Source: Planctomycetota bacterium
Lineage (GTDB): Bacteria > Planctomycetota > Planctomycetia > Gemmatales > Gemmataceae
Direction: 5' to 3'
DNA length: 46,607 nt
Assembly: GCA_021781415.1 (NCBI GenBank)
Contig: JAJXWW010000192.1
Span: 1-46,607 of the forward strand
The stretch's first letter is position 1; every line of letters starts with the position of its first letter. Below, piece after piece: positions 18,228 through 26,645 of the stretch. The translations under genes and the position numbers were made by a program. The notes under the pieces are model-generated. The model ran no database searches. It saw nothing but the letters and a program-made list of their open reading frames with translations, and had not been told where the DNA came from.

Positions 18228-18629
18228 ATGCCGACGCAGGAAGAAATTTACAACAAGGTGTCCGCGACGCTGGTCGAGGCGCTGAACGTGGACGAGGAAG
18301 ACATTAAGCCCACTTCCACTCTGCAAGGCGATCTCGGCGCGGAGTCCATCGACTTCTTGGACATCGTGTTCCGGCTCGAGCGCGAATTCGGGATCAAGAT
18401 TCCGCGCGGCGAGTTGTTCCCCGAATCCATTTTCCAGGGCGATCCCGACTTGGTTCAGGACGGCCGCGTCACGACCAAGGGACTCGACGAATTGCGTTCC
18501 AAGATGCCGTTCGCCGATCTGAGCCATTTCGAGCAGAACCCGGAAGTCGGCAATCTGAGCGACCTGTTTACCGTCGATTTGATTGCGCGCTACATCCAGG
18601 GCAAACTGGAAAACGGCACGAATAATTGA
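18228..18629 (+). CDS. Extended acyl carrier protein
   Basis: 133 residues, with GGGAGG about 10 bases before the ATG. The carrier helix is visible (EALNVDEEDIKPTSTLQGDL) and the phosphopantetheine Ser is Ser40 in GAESID, where most ACPs have D-S-L. Standard ACPs are about 80 residues. Here some 40 residues are inserted or appended after helix II (PESIFQGDPDLVQDGRVTTK to FEQNPEVGNLSD) before the last helix. The protein is very acidic, as expected. It overlaps by 4 bases a frame that opens into the second dehydratase gene, whose true start is further on. It should carry the growing chain for this cluster. Confidence 0.88.
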   Translation: MPTQEEIYNKVSATLVEALNVDEEDIKPTSTLQGDLGAESIDFLDIVFRLEREFGIKIPRGELFPESIFQGDPDLVQDGRVTTKGLDELRSKMPFADLSHFEQNPEVGNLSDLFTVDLIARYIQGKLENGTNN

Positions 18630-18697
18630 GTTTGCCTCTCTTGCTTTGTGCCGCCCCTCGGCAGAAGCAAGGAGCGAAAGAACCGGGCGGGGCGATC

Positions 18698-19204
18698 ATG
18701 CGTTGGATATGGATCGATCGCTTTTTGGAGTTTGAGAGTGGGAAATCGGCGCGGGCGATCAAGAATCTCAGCCTCGCCGAAGACCACTTCCGCGACCATT
18801 TTCCCGGTTACCCGGTGATGCCGGCCGCGCTGATCCTGGAAGGGTTGGCGCAGACGGGCGGGATTCTGGTCGGCGAGGTCAACAATTTTCAGGAGAAGGT
18901 TGTCCTCGCCAAAGTGCCGCGCGTCGTCTTCCACCGCGAGATGCTGGCGGGCGAACAACTGGTGTACGACGCGGAGATCTTGCACCTCCGACCCGAAGGG
19001 GCGGCCGTGCAAGGGCGCGTCTCGGTTGGAAATGAGTTGACGGCCGAAGCCGAGATTTTTTTCGCCCACCTCGATCGAGCGCGGTCGGGACAACTGTTCG
19101 GCGATCGCAACTTCGTTTTCAGCGGCGAGATGAAGTATCTGCTGGGGCGGATGACCGGCGACAAAAACAGGACGGGAGGCTCTGCCGGGACGGCAGAGGG
19201 CTAA
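18698..19204 (+). CDS. FabZ-like 3-hydroxyacyl-ACP dehydratase (second copy)
   Basis: 168 residues from MRWIWIDRFLEFE. An earlier in-frame start at 18626 exists, but that segment (SLPLLLCAAPRQKQ) is not domain-like. The motif DHFPGYPVMPAALILE gives His34 and Glu48, at the same positions as in the first copy, and EGLAQTGG matches FabZ more closely than the first copy does. The tail ends with FSGEMKYLLGRM and a Gly/Thr-rich end. The pair may act on different chain lengths or form a heteromer; this is inference. It lies between the ACP gene and the chain-length-factor-like gene. Confidence 0.84.
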   Translation: MRWIWIDRFLEFESGKSARAIKNLSLAEDHFRDHFPGYPVMPAALILEGLAQTGGILVGEVNNFQEKVVLAKVPRVVFHREMLAGEQLVYDAEILHLRPEGAAVQGRVSVGNELTAEAEIFFAHLDRARSGQLFGDRNFVFSGEMKYLLGRMTGDKNRTGGSAGTAEG

Positions 19205-19303
19205 ACGAGGAACAGGAAGCGGACGTTCTTAGTATCAGCGAATGGTGAGGAGGGGTGGCTTGTCGCAATCGTCGCATGAGACGGTTGCCGCCGCTGCTGT
19301 TCC

Positions 19304-20581
19304 ATGATTGCATCGTCGCGCCGGATCGTTATCACCGGCATTGGCATTGTTGGTCCCCTCGGCACGGACGCGGCGTCGTTCTCGCGCTCGCTCCACGAAG
19401 GCCTTAGCGGGGTGCGTCCCATCCAGACGTTCGACACTTCCGGGTTGCCGGTTCGCTTCGCCGGTGAAGTGCCCGACTTCGACGCCAAAACATTTGTCGA
19501 GAAAAAAGACCGTCGCGGTCTCAAAGTGATGGCGCGGACCATTCAACTCGCCGTCGCCGGTGCCCAACGCGCTTTGGATGACGGCAAGGTGGACAAGAGC
19601 AAACTCGACCCGACTCGTTTCGGCGTCGAGTTCGGCGCGGGACTGATCGCTTCCGAAATCTCCGATCTCGTCGATGCGGCGTGTGTCAGCGCCAACTGCC
19701 AACCGGGTCGCGTCGATCTGGAAAAATGGGGCGAACAGGGCATCCCCGCCATCGAACCGCTCTGGATGCTCAAGTATCTGCCCAACATGCTCGCTTGTCA
19801 TGTGTCCATTTTGCACGATGCGCGCGGTCCTAACAACAGCGTCACGGCCGGCGATGTCGCCGGACTGCTGGCCATGGGCGAAGCCTATCGCATTCTCCTC
19901 CGCGATCAGGCGGATTTCTTCCTCGTCGGCGGAGCCGAGAGCAAACTCAATCCCCTCAGCATGGTGCGCCAATGCCTCTTCGAGCATCTGTCGCGCCGTA
20001 ACGACGAGCCGGCCAAGGCGTGTCGCCCGTTCGACCGCGACCGCGATGGTCTCGTGGTGGGCGAGGGGGCCGCGGTGTTCTCCGTGGAGGAATTGGAACA
20101 CGCACGAAGACGCGGCGCACGCATTTACGGTGAAATCGTCGGTTTCGGGGCGGCTTTCGATCCTACCCTCGGCGGCGATGGCTTGACGCGCGCCATCCGT
20201 GCGGCATTCGCCGAAGCGGGCATCGAACCGCGCGACATCGACCACATCAATGCCCACGGTCTTTCGACGCGCGAGTCCGACGCCTGGGAGGCGCGTAGCC
20301 TGCACGACGTTTTCGGCGGGTCGCCGCCTCCGGCGTTGGCCGTCAAGAGCTATCTCGGCAATCTCGGCGCGGGAGGTAGTACGACGGAGTTGGCTGCCAG
20401 CCTGCTCGCGTTGAGCGAAGGCCGCGTGCCGCCCACGCTTAATTACGAGAACCCCGATCCTGAATGTCCTATTTCGGTGTTGAGCGGCGCGGGGAAGTCC
20501 GTCGAGCGGCCCTACGTTCTCAAGGTGAGTTTCACGCAAATGGGACAGTGTGCCGCCTTGATCGTGCGCAAGTGGAATTGA
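19304..20581 (+). CDS. Ketosynthase homologue lacking catalytic Cys (chain-length-factor-like)
   Basis: 425 residues, a full-length beta-ketoacyl synthase fold starting RRIVITGIGIVGPLGTD. At the nucleophile position, where active enzymes have T-A-C, it reads SVTAGDVAG, so Cys is replaced by Gly183. His318 is kept in INAHGLST and Lys348 in VKSYLGN, but the second catalytic His is Asn353 (LGNLGAGG instead of GHLxGAAG). It therefore cannot condense by the usual mechanism. The pattern matches the chain length factor (KS-beta) of type II polyketide and aryl polyene systems, where an inactive partner sets product length. It is followed 69 bases later by an intact ketosynthase, as in such pairs. No strong ribosome site was seen before the ATG. 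Confidence 0.88.
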   Translation: MIASSRRIVITGIGIVGPLGTDAASFSRSLHEGLSGVRPIQTFDTSGLPVRFAGEVPDFDAKTFVEKKDRRGLKVMARTIQLAVAGAQRALDDGKVDKSKLDPTRFGVEFGAGLIASEISDLVDAACVSANCQPGRVDLEKWGEQGIPAIEPLWMLKYLPNMLACHVSILHDARGPNNSVTAGDVAGLLAMGEAYRILLRDQADFFLVGGAESKLNPLSMVRQCLFEHLSRRNDEPAKACRPFDRDRDGLVVGEGAAVFSVEELEHARRRGARIYGEIVGFGAAFDPTLGGDGLTRAIRAAFAEAGIEPRDIDHINAHGLSTRESDAWEARSLHDVFGGSPPPALAVKSYLGNLGAGGSTTELAASLLALSEGRVPPTLNYENPDPECPISVLSGAGKSVERPYVLKVSFTQMGQCAALIVRKWN

Positions 20582-20650
20582 CGCCCTTCCGCTCGGCGAT
20601 CTTCGGGATGCGGAATCGGCAACGGGAACGAAGAACGAGGTTTACCTCTC

Positions 20651-21943
20651 ATGCGACGACGAGTTGTCATCACCGGCATGGGGTGCATCACCCCCTTGGG
20701 CCACAACGTCCGCGAAACAATCGATGCCCAGTTGCATGCCCGAAGCGGCGTCGGGCCGATCCGTGCCTTCAGTGCCCAGAGCTTTCCCACGAAGTTCGCG
20801 GCTCAGGTCAAAGATTTCGAGTTGAAACGCTTCATCGCCGATTGCAAGCGCTGGGAAGATTGTGGCGTCAACAGTCAGTTTGCCGCCGTCGCCGCCAAGG
20901 AGGCGCTCGAACACGCCGGACTCCTCAACGACGCGCGCGTCGATCGCACGCGGTTCGGCGTCTACCTCGGTAGCGGTGAAGGGATTCAGGATTTCCACAA
21001 TTTGATGTCGCTTATCTATCGCGCCTATCGCCGCGAGACGCGACAACTCGACGTGGCCGACTTCGAGCGCGGTGCCCTGCGCGACTTTCATCCGGGACGC
21101 GAAGCCGAGCAAGAGTTGCACACGACGCCGGCGCACCTGGCGGCTGCCTTCGATCTGCGCGGACCGAACTTCAACTGCTTGACGGCCTGCGCCGCAAGCA
21201 GTCAAGCCATTGGAGAGGGTGGCGAACTGATCCGCCACGGCGACGCCGACCTCATGCTCGTCGGCGGCGCGCACAGCATGATCCACCCCTTGGGAGTGAC
21301 CGGCTTCAATCGACTGACGGCTCTGTCGATGCGCAACGACGCGCCGGAGAAGGCCTCGAGGCCGTTCGATCTCAACCGCGACGGCTTCGTCCTCGGTGAA
21401 GGCGCGGGGATGCTCGTTCTCGAAGAGTTGGAACACGCCAAGCGGCGCGGGGCGAACATCTTGGCCGAATTGACCGGCTACGGCTCGACGGCGGACGCCT
21501 TCCGTGTGACCGACAGCCATCCGGACGGACGCGGTGCCATCGCCTGCATCGAAGGCGCGCTCAAGGATAGCAGACTCAACCCCTCCGAAATAGGCTACAT
21601 CAATGCCCATGGCACAAGTACCCAAGTCAACGACAGCGTCGAGAGCTTGGCCGTCAAGAAAGCGTTCGGCGAACCGGCGTATCGAGTCCCGGTCAGTAGC
21701 ACCAAAAGCATGATGGGCCACCTGATCGCCGCCGCTGGAGCCGTCGAATTGATTACTTGCGTCGATGTGCTGCATCGCGGCGTGTTGCCTCCGACGATCA
21801 ATTACGAGACGCCCGATCCGGTGTGCGATCTCGACTACATTCCCAATGAGGCGCGCGAAAAACGAGTCGAACACGCGCTGAGCAACAGCTTCGGTTTCGG
21901 AGGGCAGAACATCTCGCTCATCGTCAGCCGTTTTTCAAAGTAG
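20651..21943 (+). CDS. Beta-ketoacyl-ACP synthase II-like (active KS partner)
   Basis: 430 residues. The full catalytic set is present: Cys180 in NCLTACAASS, His320 in INAHGTSTQVND, Lys352 and His357 in TKSMMGHLIAAAG. The start RRRVVITGMGCITPLG is classic for KAS II/FabF. It should elongate the ACP-bound chain with malonyl-ACP. It stands directly behind the Cys-less homologue, so a KS/KS-beta heterodimer is likely. An insertion of about 25 residues near 115-160 (YRAYRRETRQLDVADFERGA) is longer than in E. coli FabF and may contact the partner. GAGG lies about 10 bases upstream of the ATG. Confidence 0.92.
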   Translation: MRRRVVITGMGCITPLGHNVRETIDAQLHARSGVGPIRAFSAQSFPTKFAAQVKDFELKRFIADCKRWEDCGVNSQFAAVAAKEALEHAGLLNDARVDRTRFGVYLGSGEGIQDFHNLMSLIYRAYRRETRQLDVADFERGALRDFHPGREAEQELHTTPAHLAAAFDLRGPNFNCLTACAASSQAIGEGGELIRHGDADLMLVGGAHSMIHPLGVTGFNRLTALSMRNDAPEKASRPFDLNRDGFVLGEGAGMLVLEELEHAKRRGANILAELTGYGSTADAFRVTDSHPDGRGAIACIEGALKDSRLNPSEIGYINAHGTSTQVNDSVESLAVKKAFGEPAYRVPVSSTKSMMGHLIAAAGAVELITCVDVLHRGVLPPTINYETPDPVCDLDYIPNEAREKRVEHALSNSFGFGGQNISLIVSRFSK

Positions 21944-22014
21944 CCGGTAGACCGTAGCGATTCAAGTTACGGCTCACCGACTGCGGACAACTGGCTAACT
22001 CGGAGAATGCAACC

Positions 22015-23145
22015 GTGATCTTCTGGCTGGGTGCGACGCTGTTTTTCAGCATGCCTCTGATCGTGTGTCTGGGATTGGCCGGACTCTACGTCTATATCTG
22101 CGTGCGCTATCTCCGTCATCTCATTCGCATTTTCCAAGAGAAGCCGTTGTTCATCGTTCCTCGCGGCCAGCCTCAGCCGGATGCCGAGGAAGTGCGTTTT
22201 CCCACCGGCGACGGTTTGACACTGTCGGGCTGCTATCTGCGCACGACCCAACCGCGCCGCGGCGTGATTTTATTTGGCCTGGAGTTTGGCTCCAACTGTT
22301 GGTCTTGCTGGTCGTATTGCGAACACCTCGTCGAGCGCGGGTTCGACGTATTTGCTTTTGAATCGCGCAACCAAGGCAGCAGCGATGCCCTCCCGGGTTA
22401 CGAACCGTTGCAGTGGGTGACGACCTATGAAGTTGCCGACGCCGAAGCGGCCTTGGCTTATTTGAAGCATCGGCCCGACGCCGACCCTCGCGGCGTCGGC
22501 TTCTTTGGCATCAGCAAGGGGGCAGGAGCGGGGCTCATTGCTGCCAGCCGCGATCCCTACGTTCGCTGCTGCGTTACCGACGGAGTGTTTGGCACTTACA
22601 CGACGTTGGTTCCCTACATGAGGCACTGGTTCCGCATCTACAACACCAACTATCGGGTCCAAGGCTTGATCCCGATGTGGTTTTACGGGCTGATCGGCCT
22701 GGCGGGCATTCGCAAGATCGAACGCCAACGCCGTTGCCGGTTTCCGCATTTAGAACGCTGTTTGCCCCGATTGGCACCGCGCCCTCTCCTGATGATCCAC
22801 GGTCGAGACGATAACTACATCAAGCCGGAGATGGCAACGCGCTTAATCGAATTCGTCCGCGAACCGAAGGAGTTGTGGATCGTCGATAACGCCAAACACA
22901 ATCTATCCTTACAAGTCGCCGGCGACGAATACCGCCGCCGCGTGCTGTGTTTCTTCGAGACCCATTTGGCCAACGCGCCCGCGTCCGAGACGCCTTCCGT
23001 GGAGCGAACCGAAACGACTTCTCCTCGACCGACAGCGACGAAACGAAGTCCACGGCGTTCGCGCCGTCGGTTTGCCGGCAATCTATTGGCTCCGGTGTTT
23101 CACGTCTTCCTGTCGACGATTGGCTGCGCGGCGTGGATGCGCTGA
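22015..23145 (+). CDS. Membrane-anchored alpha/beta hydrolase
   Basis: 376 residues with a GTG start behind GGAGA. An N-terminal hydrophobic segment (FWLGATLFFSMPLIVCLG, extending to about residue 32) should anchor it in the membrane. The hydrolase domain shows the nucleophile elbow GFFGISKGAG (Ser within G-x-S-x-G), the acid in MIHGRDDNYI and His in VDNAKHNLSL, so the triad looks complete. The C-terminal 60 residues are Arg/Ser/Thr-rich and low in complexity. Within the cluster it could release the finished chain from the ACP or transfer it (thioesterase or acyltransferase role); the substrate is unknown. It ends 34 bases before the GH3 ligase. Confidence 0.82.
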   Translation: MIFWLGATLFFSMPLIVCLGLAGLYVYICVRYLRHLIRIFQEKPLFIVPRGQPQPDAEEVRFPTGDGLTLSGCYLRTTQPRRGVILFGLEFGSNCWSCWSYCEHLVERGFDVFAFESRNQGSSDALPGYEPLQWVTTYEVADAEAALAYLKHRPDADPRGVGFFGISKGAGAGLIAASRDPYVRCCVTDGVFGTYTTLVPYMRHWFRIYNTNYRVQGLIPMWFYGLIGLAGIRKIERQRRCRFPHLERCLPRLAPRPLLMIHGRDDNYIKPEMATRLIEFVREPKELWIVDNAKHNLSLQVAGDEYRRRVLCFFETHLANAPASETPSVERTETTSPRPTATKRSPRRSRRRFAGNLLAPVFHVFLSTIGCAAWMR

Positions 23146-23179
23146 TTGCGCCGAACTCGTATCTCTTGTGGGGGGCGAC

Positions 23180-24937
23180 GTGAGCAATCCCATTCGCCGA
23201 GCATTGAAGCATGTCTCGCATTTTCTGCTGCACAAAGTCGCCTTGAAGCTGATCGCTCGGCCCATTCGCCGTCGCTTGGCCCACTTCGAGGCGTCCACCC
23301 ATTGTCCGCGCGAGGTGCAGGAGGCTCTGCTGCGACGAATCCTCGCCCATCAGGCCCCGACGGATTTTGGCCGCGATCATCGCTTCGACGCCATTCGCAC
23401 CGTCGAGGATTATCGCCGTCAGTTGCCCATCGCCGGTTACGAGTATCTCGAACCCTACATCGCGCGCGTCCGCCGAGGCGAAACGTCCGCTCTGCTCGCC
23501 GACCGGCGCATCTATATGTTCGCGCTGACGAGCGGAACCACGGCCGTGCGCAAGTTCATCCCCGTCACGCAGCAGTATCTCGACGACTATCGACGCGGCT
23601 GGAATATCTGGGGACTGAAGGCTTTCCGCGATCATCCCGAAGTGCGCATGAAGCCAATCTTGCAAATGTCCGGCGACTGGGACGAGCAGCGCACGGAGTC
23701 CGGCATACCGTGCGGCGCGGTCACCGGGCTTACCGCCCACATGCAGAAACGCATCATCCGTTGGCTCTACAGCGTGCCGCCGTCCGTGGCTCGTATCGAG
23801 GAGGCTCGCGCCAAGTATTACGCCGTCCTGCTGCTGAGCATCCCGCGCAAGATCAGCATGATCATCGCCGCCAATCCGAGTACGCTCATCAACCTCGCCC
23901 GCTCCGGCGATCGGGACAAGGAATCGTTGATCCGCGACCTGCACGATGGTACGCTAACAGCGCAATTCGACCTACCCGCCGACATTCGCGCCGACTTGAC
24001 GCGCCGTCTCCGCCGACATCCCGAACGCGCCCATCAACTCGAAGAGATCGTCCGCCGAACCGGCACGCTGTATCCCAAGGATTATTGGCCCTCCGATTGT
24101 CTGCTCGGCAATTGGACCGGAGGCAGCGTCGCCTCGTATTTGCGGCACTATCCGCGCTATTTCGGCGCGACTCCGGTGCGCGACGTGGGCTTGATCGCCA
24201 GCGAAGGACGCATGACGATTCCGCTGGCCGACGCCACTCCCGCGGGCGTCCTCGACGTGACCTCGCACTATTACGAATTTATCCCCGAAGCAGAGGGAGA
24301 TAGTCCCAATCCGACGGTACTCGGCGCGCACGAGCTGAAGCAAGGAGCCGCCTATTACATCCTGTTGACCACGGCATATGGCCTCTATCGCTATCACATT
24401 CACGACTTGGTGCGCGTCGCCGGCCTTCACAACAACACGCCTCTGCTTGAGTTTCTGAGCAAGGGGTCGCACTTTTCCAATCTTACCGGAGAGAAAATAT
24501 CTGAATATCACGTCGCGCAAGCGATGGTCGAAGCGCAGCGGGAATTGGATGTGACCCTGACGGCTTACGGCGTCGCACCGTGTTGGGAGAACGACGAGGC
24601 AGCCAAGGGGATCGGTTCGGAGTTCGAACAACCCTACTACGGCCTCTTCGTCGAGCGAGGCGACCTCGACGATCCCGCGATGGGGCATCGACTCGCCGAA
24701 CGGCTGGACGCGCGTCTGCGAAGCATCAATAGCGAGTACGATAGCAAACGAGCCAGCGAGAGATTGGGCGCGATTCGCTTGGAACCAGTACGAACCGGCT
24801 TTTGGCAACAATGGGACCGCTTGCGCCTGCGGAAGACGGGCGGGACGCTGGAGCAGTATAAGCACCCTTGCCTCATTAACGATCCGCAATTCCGCGAACA
24901 CATGGAACGCGATTTGACGAATCTACCGGCCAGCTGA
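23180..24937 (+). CDS. GH3-family acyl-adenylating ligase
   Basis: 585 residues from a GTG with GGGGGG upstream. The frame extends further back, but that part overlaps the hydrolase gene. GH3 proteins, best known as plant hormone-amino acid synthetases, belong to the acyl-adenylate superfamily. Visible motifs are ALTSGTTAVRKFIPVT (the ATP-phosphate loop), GLIASEGRMTIPL, SHYYEFIPEAE and YGLYRYHIHDLVRV; the C-terminal domain includes TGEKISEYHVAQAM. Bacterial members sit in lipid-type clusters and could join the acyl chain to an amine or amino acid. It is the last gene of the cluster; its 3' end precedes a TACAAT element by about 12 bases. A degenerate paralogue lies at 41617-42825. Confidence 0.86.
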   Translation: MSNPIRRALKHVSHFLLHKVALKLIARPIRRRLAHFEASTHCPREVQEALLRRILAHQAPTDFGRDHRFDAIRTVEDYRRQLPIAGYEYLEPYIARVRRGETSALLADRRIYMFALTSGTTAVRKFIPVTQQYLDDYRRGWNIWGLKAFRDHPEVRMKPILQMSGDWDEQRTESGIPCGAVTGLTAHMQKRIIRWLYSVPPSVARIEEARAKYYAVLLLSIPRKISMIIAANPSTLINLARSGDRDKESLIRDLHDGTLTAQFDLPADIRADLTRRLRRHPERAHQLEEIVRRTGTLYPKDYWPSDCLLGNWTGGSVASYLRHYPRYFGATPVRDVGLIASEGRMTIPLADATPAGVLDVTSHYYEFIPEAEGDSPNPTVLGAHELKQGAAYYILLTTAYGLYRYHIHDLVRVAGLHNNTPLLEFLSKGSHFSNLTGEKISEYHVAQAMVEAQRELDVTLTAYGVAPCWENDEAAKGIGSEFEQPYYGLFVERGDLDDPAMGHRLAERLDARLRSINSEYDSKRASERLGAIRLEPVRTGFWQQWDRLRLRKTGGTLEQYKHPCLINDPQFREHMERDLTNLPAS

Positions 24938-24949
24938 CACATCGTCCGA

Positions 24950-24955
24950 TACAAT
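24950..24955 (+). promoter_or_regulatory. Candidate -10 element for the ComEA-like gene
   Basis: TACAAT, 45 bases before the ATG at 25001. No -35 at proper spacing was found. The same hexamer precedes four other genes in this window (25845, 26634, 38523, 39338), which makes it a plausible local -10 consensus. Confidence 0.4.
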
Positions 24956-25000
24956 AGGTACGTTGCAGCGACTCGATGGACACCGTCAAGGATTCGCCTC

Positions 25001-25744
25001 ATGGACGCGACCAATGCGCCGGTGGGTGTGTCCGTTGTCTCGGTCGTATCGCCCCCGATTGCAACCGAGACGCAGTGGATCGCACCTCCGAACGCGCCCT
25101 CCGTGCGCCTCTCTTCCGATCCCGCACCCTCCTGGCCGCGCTCGGCTCAGGTGACGGCCGTATTGTTATTGTCGTTGTCGTTGCTGTTGATGGGGTGGCA
25201 TGCCTGGAGTTCGCAGCGCGGCAGCTGTAGGCCGTCCACGCTCGAAAGCGACATTCTCGATACTCAAACTCTCGATCTCAACCAAGCCGACCGAGCGCAA
25301 CTCTTGCAATTGCCCGGCGTGGGCGACAATCTGGCCGGACGCATCCTCGTGTATCGAGAACAGCATCGAGGCTTTCACAATGTGGACGAACTACGCAACG
25401 TGGGCGGCATCGGTCCCAAAATGATCGAGAGGCTCCGCCCCTTGCTGTACGTCTCCCCTCTCGACGGAGACGAGCCCCTCGGCCCCACCCCTGAGATTCA
25501 ACAAAAGGAGCCGCCGAGGGGCTTTAGCGACAAGGTCTTGCCGACCAAGCGCATCGATGTGAATCGCGCCGGCCTCGACGAGTTGCGAAAACTACCGGGC
25601 ATTGGACCGAAGCTGTCGCAGCGCATCGTAGAGACACGGCAAAAGCGAGCGTTTCAGTCGGTGAACGATCTTCGCCGCGTGCCCGGCATCGGTCCCAAAA
25701 TCTTGGAGCGCCTTCGACCGCACATCACCGTCGATTCCGAGTGA
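25001..25744 (+). CDS. ComEA-like protein with two helix-hairpin-helix domains
   Basis: 247 residues with AAGGA 8 bases before the ATG. A Pro/Ser-rich cytoplasmic stretch of about 50 residues precedes one membrane segment (VTAVLLLSLSLLLMGWHAW). Two tandem ComEA-type HhH domains follow: LDLNQADRAQLLQLPGVGDN with NVGGIGPKMIERLRPL, then IDVNRAGLDELRKLPGIGPK with RVPGIGPKILERLRPH. Each HhH pair binds DNA without sequence preference. ComEA proteins bind incoming DNA during transformation; most have one such domain, so the double copy is noteworthy. No comEC or other uptake gene is in the window, so a competence role is unproven. Confidence 0.87.
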   Translation: MDATNAPVGVSVVSVVSPPIATETQWIAPPNAPSVRLSSDPAPSWPRSAQVTAVLLLSLSLLLMGWHAWSSQRGSCRPSTLESDILDTQTLDLNQADRAQLLQLPGVGDNLAGRILVYREQHRGFHNVDELRNVGGIGPKMIERLRPLLYVSPLDGDEPLGPTPEIQQKEPPRGFSDKVLPTKRIDVNRAGLDELRKLPGIGPKLSQRIVETRQKRAFQSVNDLRRVPGIGPKILERLRPHITVDSE

Positions 25745-25844
25745 CCGTCTCGCTGCGATCACTTCTTGACTCCAGCCTGATTCAGGTCAGTCTCCACATC
25801 GGTCCACAGAGTCTCACATGGGGGCAGTTCACGCGCCTGTCGTG

Positions 25845-25850
25845 TACAAT
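25845..25850 (+). promoter_or_regulatory. -10 element giving a leaderless transcript (MNT copy 1)
   Basis: TACAAT ends 6 bases before the ATG at 25857. Transcription normally begins about 7 bases after the -10 hexamer, so the A of ATG would be the first base of the mRNA. The upstream sequence offers only GAAGG, which overlaps this gap. No clear -35. Confidence 0.45.
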
Positions 25851-25856
25851 GAAGGC

Positions 25857-26303
25857 ATGGCCAAGAAACCGCGCAACATCACGAAAGCCGCCGCGCCGCG
25901 CTGGTATCGTGGAGCCGACATACCGATGCGCGTCATTCGACGTTTCGCGCGTGAGGTGGCGGCACGCTTCGATCCGGACAAGATCATCCTGTTCGGCTCC
26001 TACGCCTACGGCACGCCCCACGCCGATAGCGATGTCGATATTCTCGTCGTCATGCCCGCGCGCAATGAATTGGATCAGGCTGTGCGCATCCGTTGGTCCG
26101 TGGAACACAATTTTCCCTTGGACCTCCTCGTCCGTACCCCGAAAAACATGAAGTGGCGTTTGGACGAGGGCGATTGGTTCTTGCGCGAAATCGTATCGCG
26201 GGGAAAAATCCTTTATGAAAAAGCTAACGCGCGAGTGGGTGCAAAAGGGCGAAGCAGACCGAAGCCTCGCCCAACTGGCCGCCGCGAGCGATCGTCCTCC
26301 TAA
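25857..26303 (+). CDS. MNT-type nucleotidyltransferase (module copy 1)
   Basis: 148 residues from MAKKPRNITKAAAP. A minimal nucleotidyltransferase: GSYAYGTPHADSDVDILVV has the GS turn and D-x-D metal ligands, and PLDLLVRTP supplies the third Asp. Such proteins pair with HEPN proteins and can AMPylate them, acting as antitoxin in the HepT-MntA type. The downstream HEPN gene overlaps the end of this gene by 89 bases. The last 25 residues (ARVGAKGRSRPKPRP onward) are encoded by that overlap and may not matter. Its first 68 residues are identical to module copy 2. The likely promoter would make the mRNA leaderless. Confidence 0.87.
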   Translation: MAKKPRNITKAAAPRWYRGADIPMRVIRRFAREVAARFDPDKIILFGSYAYGTPHADSDVDILVVMPARNELDQAVRIRWSVEHNFPLDLLVRTPKNMKWRLDEGDWFLREIVSRGKILYEKANARVGAKGRSRPKPRPTGRRERSSS

Positions 26304-26598
26304 AGACGCGATTTGTTTCCACTGCCAACAGATGGCTGAAAAGTATTTGAAAGCTCTCCTTCAGGAACTCGGGCTTCCGATCCAGCGGACCCACGATCTC
26401 CTGGAGTTACTCTTCAATCTGACGCCCCACTATCCTGACTTGCGGCGTCTGAAACGCGGTTTGGAACTCTTGACGCCGTTCGCGGTTGACGCGCGCTATC
26501 CCGGCTTCCATGCGCGCAAACGTCAGGCCGCCGCCGCGCTGCGTTGGGCCGAGCGCGTGCGAACGGAATGCCGCAAGCTGCTCGAGATCAAACGGTAA
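26215..26598 (+). CDS. HEPN-domain protein (module copy 1)
   Basis: 127 residues. The HEPN fold is recognised by ICFHCQQMAEKYLKALL followed by RTHDLLELL and FAVDARYPG near the end. HEPN toxins of the HepT type carry an R-x4-H-x-Y ribonuclease motif; I cannot find it here, so RNA cleavage is uncertain and it may belong to the non-catalytic branch. The last 18 residues before the end (LRWAERVRTECRKLLEIK) are shared, base for base, with copy 2. It overlaps the MNT gene by 89 bases in another frame, so both are translated from one message. Confidence 0.85.
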   Translation: MKKLTREWVQKGEADRSLAQLAAASDRPPKDAICFHCQQMAEKYLKALLQELGLPIQRTHDLLELLFNLTPHYPDLRRLKRGLELLTPFAVDARYPGFHARKRQAAAALRWAERVRTECRKLLEIKR

Positions 26599-26633
26599 CG
26601 GCCAAAGGGATAATCTTCGGCTCACTTCTCGGC

Positions 26634-26639
26634 TACAAT
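26634..26639 (+). promoter_or_regulatory. -10 element giving a leaderless transcript (MNT copy 2)
   Basis: TACAAT again ends exactly 6 bases before the ATG (26646), although the bases between (AGCGAT here, GAAGGC in copy 1) differ. The spacing is therefore kept while the ribosome-site region is not, and no Shine-Dalgarno sequence is present here. Confidence 0.45.
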
Positions 26640-26645
26640 AGCGAT

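Noticed and set aside
19235..21874. Long open frames antisense to both ketosynthase genes
   Set aside because: They read opposite to genes with intact catalytic motifs, are rich in Arg/Ala/His as expected of GC-rich antisense frames, and have no ribosome sites.
24961..24970. CGTTGCAGCG near the ComEA-like gene, same as one site of the array at 9411
   Set aside because: A single copy without neighbours; likely chance.
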